DNA from: Verrucomicrobiales bacterium
Lineage (GTDB): Bacteria; Verrucomicrobiota; Verrucomicrobiia; Limisphaerales; UBA9464
Assembly (NCBI GenBank): GCA_005805505.1
Contig: SYMJ01000125.1
Location: 1 to 41,098 of the forward strand
Direction: 5' to 3'
Length of the DNA stretch: 41,098 nucleotides
Part shown: in pieces, positions 1-8,133 of the stretch
Numbering within the stretch: position 1 is the first letter of the stretch
How the letters are laid out: each line of letters begins with the position of its first letter
Made by a program: the position numbers and the translations under genes
Notes under the pieces: generated by a model
Told to the model about the DNA's origin: nothing
The model's database searches: none
Seen by the model: only the letters and a program-made list of their open reading frames with translations

Positions 1-314
1 CCCCTCAGCTCAATTCCCTCCCGCGCCAAAGCGCTCAACAGCCCCTTTTTCCCGTAAAAACCCTCTGCCCGCTCCAGCAACTCCCTATCAGAAAGCTCAC
101 GCGCTTCCGGCACCCGGATTAGCAAGTGAAAGTGATTAGCCATCATGCAGTAGGTAATTACCTCCAGCCCGCAAAACGCCGAAAGCGACATCAGAATCTC
201 AGACATCTTCTCCCGACACGCCTCATTCAAAAGCTTCTCCCCACCCACAGTCCTCGAAATGCAGTGGTAAACCGCACTCCTCCCCTCCTGCCCCTTGATC
301 CGCGCCAACCTCAT
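1..314 (-). CDS. IS200-like (Y1 / REP-associated) transposase, N-terminal part, cut by window edge
   Basis: The minus-strand frame begins at ATG 312-314, with an in-frame TAG four codons upstream, and stays open for 104 codons to the window edge. It reads MRLARIKGQEGRSAVYHCIS, then a helix, then ITYCMMANHFHLLIRVP. The His-x-His in NHFHLLI is the HUH metal-binding pair of Y1 tyrosine transposases of the IS200/IS605 and RAYT type; the catalytic Tyr would lie beyond the edge. Proteins that begin this way in Verrucomicrobiota are usually single-copy REP-associated transposases (RAYTs) that process single-stranded hairpin ends, not complete insertion sequences. No flanking hairpin is obvious in the 150 bp downstream of its start. 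Domain identity is firm. The choice between IS200 transposase and RAYT is inference. Confidence 0.85.
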   Translation of the reverse strand, partial: MRLARIKGQEGRSAVYHCISRTVGGEKLLNEACREKMSEILMSLSAFCGLEVITYCMMANHFHLLIRVPEARELSDRELLERAEGFYGKKGLLSALAREGIELR

Positions 315-465
315 CCCCAAAAACTAAACACATCCTCCTCCACGTCAATAACTTTGAACCTGTCACTTTATTTATACTTTATAGTTTATTTGGATTTTTG
401 GTTTTTGTTTTGATGAGTTGGGGGTTGCCGGGGATGAGGCTACGGGGTAGGTAATACGTCTACGT
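315..465. promoter_or_regulatory. Divergent intergenic region with AT-rich island
   Basis: This gap separates the divergent transposase and MFS genes. Positions about 361-412 are strongly AT-rich in an otherwise GC-rich window and contain TATACT (373-378) and TATAGT (380-385). A TTGAAC at 354-359 is 13 or 20 nt from these, so neither forms an ideal sigma-70 pair. A promoter for the MFS gene is likely here, but its exact boxes are not certain. Confidence 0.35.
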
Positions 466-467
466 AT
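454..467. promoter_or_regulatory. Perfect 6-bp inverted repeat overlapping the MFS start codon
   Basis: ATACGT and ACGTAT are separated by CT, and the last two bases of the right arm are the A and T of the MFS ATG. The dyad could be an operator or a short mRNA hairpin hiding the start. A chance palindrome cannot be excluded. Confidence 0.3.
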
Positions 468-2181
468 GAAAAATGGATCAGGTGGTGCGGGCGATTGGAA
501 TCTTACAACGATTCTGGTGCTGGCGGTCGCGGCTATCGGATTTTTGTTCGATACTTATGAGCTGCTGCTTTTGCCGCTGATCGCTGCTCCGGCCATCTCG
601 GAAATTCTACAACTTCCAACTAATCACCCCGATGTGACGACTTGGGTGGGACGGTTGCTCTGGATTGCTGCTCTATGCGGTGGAGTCTTCGGGTTGCTTG
701 GGGGGTGGCTGACCGACCGTTGGGGGCGCAAGACGGTTCTCGCCTTGAGTATCGCTGTGTATTCCCTGTCCCCCGTTGCTGCTGCTTTCAGCACGACGCT
801 GGGATGGTTCATTTTCTTTCGGTGCGCGACTTTCGTGGGTGTGTGTGTGGAGTTTGTGGCGGCCATCACTTGGTTGGCAGAACTCTTTCCAGATAAAGGA
901 CGCAAGGAGAAGGTGCTGGGGTGGACGCAAGCGTTTGCTTCAGTGGGTGGTCTGTTCGTGACTTTGGTGAATGGCTGGATTCTCAAAAACGCATCGTCGT
1001 TTCCGGCTCTCCCGGTGGCGGAGCCATTTAATTCCCACGCGGATTGGCGTTATACGCTGATCACAGGGCTGATGCCGGCCATTCCCATCGCGCTGCTCCT
1101 CCCTTTTGTTCCGGAGTCAAAGGTCTGGCGTGAGCGTAAGGCTGCGGGAACTTTGAAACGTGCCAGCTTTTCAGATCTCTTCTCGCCTTCTCTGCGCCGA
1201 GTTACCTTGGTCACTGCCGCGCTTTCAGCCTGTGCCTATGGTGTGGCATTCGGAGCGCTGCAACTGACTCCGACCCGTATTGTTCCCGGGCTCCCTAGTT
1301 TGGCTGCCCAACAACAAGTTTTGCGTCCGCTTCAGACGGAGGCTTCAGAGCTGAATCTACAACTCGACGCGGTCCGTCCAGCATTTGAGCAGGCTGCCAC
1401 CCATGTGCCTGGTTTGCGGGAATTGGCAGGGCAGCGGGCGAAACTTCGAGTGGCCATGCGCGCCGCGGCTAAGCCCCTCAGCGATACGAATACGGCTCCA
1501 ACTACCCGGACGGCGATTGTCGCCAAGTTGTCGGCCTTGACCAATCAGTTCGCAGAACTGGACGCAAAATTGGCAGCTCTCACCAGCGACATGCCCACTG
1601 CTAGGAAGGCGGTGATCGATCGAGAGAAGGTTCTGGCACAACTCGGTGCCAATCGATCGAAACAGGAGGTCGCTGACACCGTGGTGAAGACTCGGGGCAA
1701 GGATATCCAGTTCTGGCAAGAACTCGGTGGGCTGGGAGGGCGTATCGCTCTGGCTCTGATGTTGGCCGTCGCTATTAGCCGAGGGGCGCTCCTCCGGCTT
1801 TTCCAAATGCCCGGACTCATCGTTCTGCCGCTGACTTACCTGTGGCTCTTCGACCAAAAGCCTGAGCTCTTTCAATGGGGCATCTTCTTAGCCGGCTTTT
1901 TGACGGTGGCGCAGTTCAGCTACATGGGCGAATACCTGCCGAAGGTGTTCCCGGTCCACCTGCGCGCCACGGGCGGGAGCTTCGCGACGAATGTAGGCGG
2001 TCGAATGATCGGTACTTCCATGGCTTTCCTAACAACCAATCTGCTGGCTCCAGCTCTCGGTGGAACCGGTCCCATGTTCATTGCCAAGGCCGCGGCTATC
2101 GTCGGTGGAGTCATGTTCGCTCTCGGTTTAGGACTGAGTTTTCTACTGCCGGAACCTCCGTCTGAGGACGTCCAACATTAG
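466..2181 (+). CDS. Major facilitator superfamily transporter with a large cytosolic insert
   Basis: This is a 571-residue inner-membrane carrier of the MFS. The N-terminal half has TM1 at about residues 15-38 and the loop 2-3 signature GGWLTDRWGRKTV at residues 79-91. After TM6 comes PESKVW (216-221), as in sugar/organic-acid carriers. The C-terminal half has the segment around GEYLPKVFPVHLRATG (488-503), which resembles the equivalent loop of organic-acid and sugar porters. Between TM7 and TM8, residues about 275-415 form a hydrophilic, Ala/Leu/Gln-rich, probably coiled-coil stretch; ordinary MFS carriers have only a short loop there. It stands alone on the plus strand, with the next gene 53 bp away. 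The substrate cannot be told from sequence. Fold and family are confident. Confidence 0.88.
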   Translation: MKNGSGGAGDWNLTTILVLAVAAIGFLFDTYELLLLPLIAAPAISEILQLPTNHPDVTTWVGRLLWIAALCGGVFGLLGGWLTDRWGRKTVLALSIAVYSLSPVAAAFSTTLGWFIFFRCATFVGVCVEFVAAITWLAELFPDKGRKEKVLGWTQAFASVGGLFVTLVNGWILKNASSFPALPVAEPFNSHADWRYTLITGLMPAIPIALLLPFVPESKVWRERKAAGTLKRASFSDLFSPSLRRVTLVTAALSACAYGVAFGALQLTPTRIVPGLPSLAAQQQVLRPLQTEASELNLQLDAVRPAFEQAATHVPGLRELAGQRAKLRVAMRAAAKPLSDTNTAPTTRTAIVAKLSALTNQFAELDAKLAALTSDMPTARKAVIDREKVLAQLGANRSKQEVADTVVKTRGKDIQFWQELGGLGGRIALALMLAVAISRGALLRLFQMPGLIVLPLTYLWLFDQKPELFQWGIFLAGFLTVAQFSYMGEYLPKVFPVHLRATGGSFATNVGGRMIGTSMAFLTTNLLAPALGGTGPMFIAKAAAIVGGVMFALGLGLSFLLPEPPSEDVQH

Positions 2182-2234
2182 CCCAGCGAATTAACCCATT
2201 GATCGTCTTCCTCGACTCTTATTTCCTTAATCCT

Positions 2235-3257
2235 ATGCGATTCCCCATCTTCCCGGCAGCCCTAGCGGCCCTTCTGACCGCTCTCCACGTTTACGCATCG
2301 CCCGAAACGGAGATGATGGATGCGGCGAAAAACTTCCTTTCTGCTCTGAATGATGAGCAGAAAACCATTGCGACCTTCGAGTTCAAATCCGACGAGCGGG
2401 AGAATTGGCACTTCATCCCCAAGGATCGCAAGGGCATCACCCTCGGAACACTCAAGCCCGCCCAACGACATCTGGCCTTGGCGCTGCTCCAAAGCGGACT
2501 GAGCAATCGGGGCCTTTCCAAGGCCGTCACCATTATGAGCCTTGAGCAAATTCTTCAGGAACTCGAGGGGCCTAGCCGACGCTTTCCCCGTGATCCAGAA
2601 CTTTACCACGTCAGCATCTTCGGAACGCCCGACGCCCAAGGCACTTGGGGCTGGCGCTTCGAAGGCCATCATCTTTCACTCAACTTCACTCTCGCGAAGG
2701 GCAAGTTTGCCAGCGGAACACCTTCGTTCATGGGCACCAACCCTGCTGAAGTCCGCAAGGGTCCGCGAGCCGGACTCCGGGTCTTGGCTGCTGAGGAAGA
2801 CTTGGCTCGCGAACTGATGACCTCCCTGAACGCCGGGCAGCAAAAGCATGCGCTCATTCAAACCAATGCTCCCGATGACATCCTGACCGTGGCCAATCGA
2901 ACGGCTGATGTGGGCAAGGCCCAAGGTCTGGCTTTCAACGAGATGAACGCCGCTCAAAAGAAACTCCTAGGGCGCATTATCGAAGAATACGTGGGCCGCC
3001 TTCGCGGTGACCTCGCAGTCGCCGACCTCTCCAAAATAGACGCCGCGGGTCGCAGCAAGATCCGCTTTGCTTGGGCAGGCTCCACTCAACGCGGTCAACG
3101 CCATTACTACAGGGTTCATGGACCGACGTTCCTGCTCGAGTATGACAACACCCAGAACGATGCGAACCATGTCCACGCCGTCTGGCGAGACTTCGACAAT
3201 GACTTTGGACGTGACCTGCTGAAGGAGCATCTGGAGCACTCCCACAAGTCCAAGTGA
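2235..3257 (+). CDS. Exported DUF3500 protein
   Basis: From ATG 2235 the product is 340 residues and begins with a classical signal peptide (MRFPIFPAALAALLTALHVYA, cleaved near AYA-S). An in-frame ATG at 2199 would put twelve residues in front of the signal and is less likely. The mature part follows the DUF3500 pattern: an early helix with FLSALNDEQ, a segment with FEFKSDERENWHFIPKDRKG, a central GTWGWRFEGHHLSLNF motif, and a late WAGSTQRGQRHYYRVHGPTF. The family is found in many bacteria and fungi and has no established biochemical role. It is expected in the periplasm or outside the cell. The downstream gene starts 25 bp after the stop, so the two may be co-transcribed. Confidence 0.8.
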   Translation: MRFPIFPAALAALLTALHVYASPETEMMDAAKNFLSALNDEQKTIATFEFKSDERENWHFIPKDRKGITLGTLKPAQRHLALALLQSGLSNRGLSKAVTIMSLEQILQELEGPSRRFPRDPELYHVSIFGTPDAQGTWGWRFEGHHLSLNFTLAKGKFASGTPSFMGTNPAEVRKGPRAGLRVLAAEEDLARELMTSLNAGQQKHALIQTNAPDDILTVANRTADVGKAQGLAFNEMNAAQKKLLGRIIEEYVGRLRGDLAVADLSKIDAAGRSKIRFAWAGSTQRGQRHYYRVHGPTFLLEYDNTQNDANHVHAVWRDFDNDFGRDLLKEHLEHSHKSK

Positions 3258-3282
3258 TCGTTCACCACAGCGAGATCATCGC

Positions 3283-4083
3283 ATGACTCCGTTCGTTTCA
3301 CCCGCCGCGGCCGCACTTTGGGAGCGGATTCCTGCGGATTCGAACTGGGGCTTTGGCCCGTTGGCGCTATCCAAGCATCCCGCCGGCATCGATCTCCGTC
3401 ACAGGGACGATACTGGCTTGGATGCTTCACTCCTGCGAAGCATCGCTCTGACCGATTTGCATGCCCTGAGTCAGGTCGATGCTTTGGGACGATTCCGACC
3501 CAACAAGGCCTCTCCCAATCTGGTTCGCAGTTGGTTTCACGTCACACCAGACGCCCCGGCCCTGGAGGCTGCACTCGATGCGCTGCTTCCTGGCGGCTTG
3601 GCCGATTGGTACGCGGTCCATTCCGCTTCAACCGCACCCATCTCGTGGCAGCACTATGCCGACCGACAAACCGGGATGTACCGGAATGTCGCCGCGCTCA
3701 ACGAACCCGAAGCTGAGGATATCGCACGAGCCGGATGCCATCCCCACTGCTGTACCCGGCAACGTCTCTGGACGGTGGGCGAGCGCCCCTCGGAAACCGC
3801 AATTGAAAAGTCTGTGGTTCCATGTCTGGAGCCCTGCGCCCTGCTGCTCGAATTAGCCCGGCGCGAACAGAAAAGCCAAGCAACTGAGGATCGGAGCACT
3901 CTCATTCTGACCCAGAGCGAACTGTCCACTCTGGACAACCTTTTCAAGTGCGCTCTCGAACATCCAGATGCGTCCTTGCGCGAAGGGGACCTCTCCTCCC
4001 CGGGCAACCCACGCCGCATCCTGCTTTTGCGCGAGAAACTGCTCCCCTGGCTTCCAGCCAAGGCCTTGGGCCCTGCCCACTGA
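3283..4083 (+). CDS. Hypothetical protein with paired Cys motifs (possible Fe-S domain)
   Basis: This 266-residue soluble protein has no signal peptide. The centre carries AGCHPHCCTRQRLW (about residues 150-163), with three Cys and two His. About 30 residues later comes VVPCLEPCALLLELAR, with a CxxxC pair. Cys pairs followed by an Arg-Leu-Trp and a short amphipathic helix recall the iron-sulfur domain attached to CbiX-type chelatases of the DR2241 class, but no chelatase domain is present here. That comparison is from memory and weak. The gene lies 25 bp after the DUF3500 gene and 70 bp before pyrF on the same strand, so operon membership is possible. The reading frame is convincing: it is long, correctly spaced between neighbours and has a plausible C-terminal helix. 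The function is unknown. Confidence 0.6.
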   Translation: MTPFVSPAAAALWERIPADSNWGFGPLALSKHPAGIDLRHRDDTGLDASLLRSIALTDLHALSQVDALGRFRPNKASPNLVRSWFHVTPDAPALEAALDALLPGGLADWYAVHSASTAPISWQHYADRQTGMYRNVAALNEPEAEDIARAGCHPHCCTRQRLWTVGERPSETAIEKSVVPCLEPCALLLELARREQKSQATEDRSTLILTQSELSTLDNLFKCALEHPDASLREGDLSSPGNPRRILLLREKLLPWLPAKALGPAH

Positions 4084-4153
4084 GGGTCTCCGCCTGCGGC
4101 CCTTCCCCAGGTAGCCTGTTTTCGCGTGGCCACTGGCACACTCCCGCGCTTCA

Positions 4154-4876
4154 ATGAGCCCCGTGAGTTCGCCGATCATCGTTGCCCTCGACCTGCCCTC
4201 CGCAGCAACCGCCCTAGACCTCGCTCGCCGCGTCGCCCCCTACGTCGGTGCCTTCAAGGTCGGTAAAGAACTCTTCGTGTCTGAAGGACCGGATCTGGTT
4301 CGGCAACTTCGTCAGACCGGGGCCTCAGTATTTCTGGACCTGAAATTTCACGATATCCCCAACACCGTAGCCAAAGCCGTCGCTGCCGCAGTTCGTTTGG
4401 ATGTCCAGATGCTGACGGTGCATTGCTCCGGCGGATCGGCCATGATGAAAGCGGCCGAGACCGCAGCCCAAGAAACCGCCGCCAGCCTCGGACGCACCGC
4501 GCCGCTGGTGCTCGGTGTCACCGTTTTAACGAGCATGGACACCGCGGCATTGGCTGAACTCGGGGGCGAAACCGACATCACCCGCCAGGTCGAACGCTTG
4601 GCCCGACTCGCGGCCGCGAGCGGCTTGAGAGGTTTAGTTTGCTCTCCCTTAGAACTCACCCCGCTCCGCGCAATTCTCCCTGCTTCCATGCAATTGGTGA
4701 CACCAGGAATCCGCACTGGCGCTGAAAAATCTGATGATCAGAAGCGCACCCTTGGTCCGGCTGAGGCCATTTTTGCAGGTGCAAACTGGTTGGTCGTGGG
4801 TCGCCCGATTTATGCGGCCGCCGATCCGGTGGAGGCTGCTCGCAAGATCCACGAAGCCACTTGCACGCATTCCTAA
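4154..4876 (+). CDS. pyrF: Orotidine 5'-phosphate decarboxylase
   Basis: PyrF converts orotidine 5'-monophosphate to UMP, the last step of de novo pyrimidine synthesis, in the cytosol. The 240-residue length is normal. Strand 1 reads IIVALDLPS, with the substrate-binding Asp. FKVGKELF supplies the first Lys. The catalytic DxKxxD signature is FLDLKFHDIPNT (Asp62, Lys64, Asp67). Later come TVHCSGG, LGVTVLTS, the VTPGIR loop and the phosphate-binding LVVGRPIY near residue 215. All active-site residues expected in the family are present, so the enzyme should be active. The gene follows the Cys-motif protein on the same strand and is followed by a 613-bp gene-poor stretch. Confidence 0.97.
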   Translation: MSPVSSPIIVALDLPSAATALDLARRVAPYVGAFKVGKELFVSEGPDLVRQLRQTGASVFLDLKFHDIPNTVAKAVAAAVRLDVQMLTVHCSGGSAMMKAAETAAQETAASLGRTAPLVLGVTVLTSMDTAALAELGGETDITRQVERLARLAAASGLRGLVCSPLELTPLRAILPASMQLVTPGIRTGAEKSDDQKRTLGPAEAIFAGANWLVVGRPIYAAADPVEAARKIHEATCTHS

Positions 4877-5489
4877 ACTGGAACGCTTCAACTAGATCCG
4901 TCGTGGTGGCTGCGTTTTCTTTCGCCAGAGCGTCGTTGTTGGCTCGTTACGAACCTCAATCACGAGCCCATGCAGGGCCCTGTCAGCAACGTTCCGGAAT
5001 CCACGGAAAGTGGCCGGTTTGAAATCCGCGGTTTTGCCGGATCCTTGGATTCGTTTTCTTTGCGGATGAGCTCCAGCGTTTCTTACTTCTTCCTTCTTCC
5101 AGATGAGGCCGAACGCTTCCGGCGCCCACCCGACTTGATAAGAATCCCCTCGGGCAACTGACCAACTGAGGCCGGATCGATGATCCGTTGAGTTTCTGGG
5201 ATCAGTGATTTTCAAACCGGCAGGTTTCATCGGTTTTCACACCGTCACTGACAAGGCCCGCGTTTCGCTCTCGCCGCGTCTTGCGAAAGAATCCGCCACG
5301 CTATTCCTCGGTCTCCCAACAGAAAAGCGTTCCGGTTAAGATCAGCCCGTCCGCACACCCAATTCCGAGATCGTAAATCGGATCTCAAAGAGGATTCCTG
5401 TGGCTGAGGAGCTTTCTCGAGATCCTTCGCCAAAACCCAAACTTTTCTTTCGCGTCGGCGTGCAAGGGCCTACCCTTTTTTCCTGTCGT
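4877..5489. other. Gene-poor stretch between pyrF and the MoeB-like gene
   Basis: No supportable gene is seen here. A minus-strand open frame at 4892-5230 (112 codons) resembles nothing I recognise and has no coding features. A perfect 6-bp inverted repeat, CGGATC-GAT-GATCCG, lies at 5173-5187, and a smaller dyad (AAACC..GGTTT) lies near 5214-5227. The plus frame of the next gene is open from 5400, but homology begins at the ATG at 5490. Confidence 0.5.
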
Positions 5490-6641
5490 ATGTTTGAGCT
5501 CACCAATGAGGAGATTCGCCGATACTCCCGCCATTTGATCCTTCCAGAAGTTGGCCTGGCCGGTCAGCGCAAGATCCGCAACACCTCTGTCCTGTGTATC
5601 GGGGCGGGCGGTCTGGGTTCGCCCATCGCCATGTATCTGGCCGCCGCAGGGATCGGCCGAATGGGCATCGTCGACTTCGACACGGTCGATTATTCGAACC
5701 TCCAACGGCAAATCCTCCATTCCGATGCCGACGTGGGGCATTCCAAGGCCGACTCGGCCAAGGTCGCCATTCATGCGCTGAATCCCAATGTCCAGGTGGA
5801 CCTCCACAAGGTCCGGATTACCGCCGACAATGCGTTCGATCTCATTAGCCCCTACGACATCGTTGTCGATGGCACTGACAATTTCCCGACCCGCTACCTA
5901 ACCAACGACGCCTGCGTGCTGCTCAAGAAGCCGAATGTCTATGGTTCGATCTTCCGGTTCGAGGGTCAGGCCAGCGTTTTCGCTCCGCATCTCGGTGGGC
6001 CCTGCTATCGATGCCTTTATCCTGAGCCGCCCCCGCCCGGCATGGTTCCCAGCTGTGCCGAAGGTGGCGTTCTGGGCGTCCTTCCGGGCATCATCGGCTG
6101 CATCCAGGCCACCGAGATCCTCAAGCTCGCTCTGGGCAAGGGAACTTCGCTCATCGGGCGACTAATGCTCTTCAACGCTCTCGACATGAAGTTCCGGGAA
6201 CTCAAGCTCCGGAAAGACCCGAAGTGCCCGCTTTGCGGACCGAATCCCTCGGTCACCGAACTCATCGACTATGAGATGTTCTGCGGCATCCAACCCGAGC
6301 CGGTGAGCCCGGGTTCAAATCCCGATGAGGTGAGTTTGCAGGAGATGAAAAAGGCCCTAGATACCCCGTCACTGGGAATCAAAGTCATCGACGTTCGGGA
6401 GGCCGATGAGCAGCAAATCGCTCGAATCGCCGGTGTGCCATTGGTGCCCTTGAGCACGCTGCCTCAACGCTTCATGGATCTGGATCCGAACGTGCAGTAT
6501 TACATCCACTGCAAGAGCGGGGTCCGCTCCATGAAGGCTCTGAGATTCCTCCGAGAGCAGGGCTTCAAGTACGTCAAGAGCGTGAAGGGCGGGATCAATG
6601 GGTGGGCCGACGAAATCGACCCGTCCGTGCCCAAATACTAA
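5490..6641 (+). CDS. moeB: MoeB/ThiF-type E1-like adenylyltransferase fused to a rhodanese domain
   Basis: The protein (383 residues from ATG 5490) activates the C-terminal Gly of a ubiquitin-like sulfur carrier (MoaD, ThiS or similar) as an acyl-adenylate. The rhodanese domain then delivers sulfur. The nucleotide-binding motif is GAGGLGSP (38-45), followed by VDFDTVDYSNLQRQ (61-74) with the catalytic Arg, and DGTDNF at 127-132. Zinc is bound by C172xxC175 and C246xxC249. Cys189 lies in SCAEGGVLG. The rhodanese domain (about 285-383) has its persulfide Cys341 in IHCKSGVRS. The start at 5490 is chosen because MFELTNEEIRRYSRH is the usual N-terminus. A sulfur-carrier gene is not nearby, so a role in molybdopterin, thiamine or another pathway is open; the MoeZ-like architecture is clear. 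Confidence 0.93.
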   Translation: MFELTNEEIRRYSRHLILPEVGLAGQRKIRNTSVLCIGAGGLGSPIAMYLAAAGIGRMGIVDFDTVDYSNLQRQILHSDADVGHSKADSAKVAIHALNPNVQVDLHKVRITADNAFDLISPYDIVVDGTDNFPTRYLTNDACVLLKKPNVYGSIFRFEGQASVFAPHLGGPCYRCLYPEPPPPGMVPSCAEGGVLGVLPGIIGCIQATEILKLALGKGTSLIGRLMLFNALDMKFRELKLRKDPKCPLCGPNPSVTELIDYEMFCGIQPEPVSPGSNPDEVSLQEMKKALDTPSLGIKVIDVREADEQQIARIAGVPLVPLSTLPQRFMDLDPNVQYYIHCKSGVRSMKALRFLREQGFKYVKSVKGGINGWADEIDPSVPKY

Positions 6642-6694
6642 GACACACGCTCACTAAAACAGACGTCCCCAATGGGGCACGCTGAACGGGCTTT

Positions 6695-8080
6695 CTAGCC
6701 TTCGCTCGATGCGAGCGGCACCTGAAGAATGAATCGGGTGCCGCGGCCTAATTCGGAGTGGATCGCAACGGTTCCTCCGATTTTCTGAATATTGCTTCTT
6801 ACAACGTCCAACCCGACACCCCGGCCCGAAAGGGCAGTGACCGAATCGGCGGTGGAGAAGCCGGGCATGAAGAGAAGCTCATAGACGGCAAGTTCAGAGA
6901 GCACCTCTTCCGAGGCGACCAGTCCGCGCTGAACGGCCCTCTGTAGCACCTTCGCAGTGGCGATCCCCGCGCCATCATCTTGCACTTCAATGCAAAGGTG
7001 TTTTCCTCGGGTTACTGCACTCAGAGTTACCTCACCGAGGGGCGGCTTACCCTGTTCGCAGCGGAGTGTCGGAAACTCGATTCCATGATCGATCGCATTT
7101 CGGATGAGGTGCATCAAGCACTCGCCGAGCACGTTCTCCCAACGGCGATCCAGCAGAGTCTGGCCACCCAAAGCCACGAGGCGGACCGGTTTGCCCGCTT
7201 TCATCGCAGCGTCCCGCACCACGCGTTGCATCCGCTGGAACAATTGCTCCGTCGGAACCCAAAGCAACGAGTGGAGGAGTTGGTCGAGTTCGTCCAATTG
7301 TACCGCCAGTGAACGGACTAGCGCACCTGTGTCAGGAGGCGTCGCGGCTAGGGTTTCCCGAATTCTGGAGATTGCCCCATGTGCCTCGTCCAAGCGGACG
7401 GCAGAAACCGAGATGCGGTCTTGCAGGCGACTGCCGAGGGCAGAGTCTGAAAAGGGTATGGCCGTATCCGCCCTGTAAATTTCTGAATCGGGAATCGCCT
7501 CGGAGTCCTGAGTGCCCGCAATGAGTTCAAGCATCGCCTCGTGCAGCGAGCGGCCCACGACGGTGATAGGAAGCCCGATGCCTAGCCCGTTCAGCTGGGC
7601 TTCTACCTCAGCTAGAAACGCAACTAACACATCCACGCAGGCAAGGATGAGATCGATGAGGGATTGATCGACCGAGCGTCGCCCCGTTCGGAGAACTTCC
7701 AACACCGACTCGAGGTCATGAGTGAGGCAGTGGATAGGATCGAGATTCAGGAAACCCGCTCCGCCCTTGAAGGTATGGAAGGCCCGGAACAACACCTCGA
7801 CCGGGGCTATATTCTGAGGGTTCTGCTCGAGCATCAGCACCGCGGCCTCTACCTCTTCGAGCAACCCGCGGGATTCGCGGCAGAATTCGGCGAGAAGGTC
7901 TGCATCATCGATGAGATTTAGCAGGATCGGAACATCCAGCCATTGCAACGAATCAACGGTCTCTGCCTGAGTAAACTCGGCGGATAAGATAAGAGAATCG
8001 CTCAAAACGGCATCAATGGCTTTAGGGGCGGACATGCTCAACGGCGGTCTATCGGCAGAACGTCGCGTTAACTGAACCAA
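6695..8080 (-). CDS. CheA-like hybrid histidine kinase: HPt plus HATPase, no CheW domain
   Basis: The 461-residue cytosolic protein starts with an HPt domain (about residues 55-160) whose phospho-acceptor is His102 in FHTFKGGAGFL. After a linker, residues 230-290 form a helical region. The CheA-type ATPase follows, with the N box LMHLIRNAIDHG (322-333), DDGAG at 368-372 and the GRGVGLDVV box at 419-427. The frame stops nine residues after ILQVPL, where CheA proteins normally continue into the CheW-like P5 domain. There is no dedicated P2 domain. It should autophosphorylate and pass phosphate to a response regulator, but cannot join receptor arrays through P5. An alternative start is Met16 (8035). 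No chemotaxis genes are adjacent. The permease gene lies 53 bp upstream on the same strand. Confidence 0.88.
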   Translation of the reverse strand: MVQLTRRSADRPPLSMSAPKAIDAVLSDSLILSAEFTQAETVDSLQWLDVPILLNLIDDADLLAEFCRESRGLLEEVEAAVLMLEQNPQNIAPVEVLFRAFHTFKGGAGFLNLDPIHCLTHDLESVLEVLRTGRRSVDQSLIDLILACVDVLVAFLAEVEAQLNGLGIGLPITVVGRSLHEAMLELIAGTQDSEAIPDSEIYRADTAIPFSDSALGSRLQDRISVSAVRLDEAHGAISRIRETLAATPPDTGALVRSLAVQLDELDQLLHSLLWVPTEQLFQRMQRVVRDAAMKAGKPVRLVALGGQTLLDRRWENVLGECLMHLIRNAIDHGIEFPTLRCEQGKPPLGEVTLSAVTRGKHLCIEVQDDGAGIATAKVLQRAVQRGLVASEEVLSELAVYELLFMPGFSTADSVTALSGRGVGLDVVRSNIQKIGGTVAIHSELGRGTRFILQVPLASSEG

Positions 8081-8133
8081 AAAGCATCGTTCCTAGACCG
8101 AGCCGGCGGATTTCGATCACCGAACACCGAAGC

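Noticed and set aside
4892-5230. 112-codon minus-strand frame after pyrF
   Set aside because: No homology recognised, unusual composition, and no supporting context.
6310-6325. GGGTTCAAATCCCG, resembling a tRNA T-arm
   Set aside because: It lies inside the MoeB-like coding frame (SPGSNPDE), and no acceptor, D-arm or anticodon arm can be formed around it.
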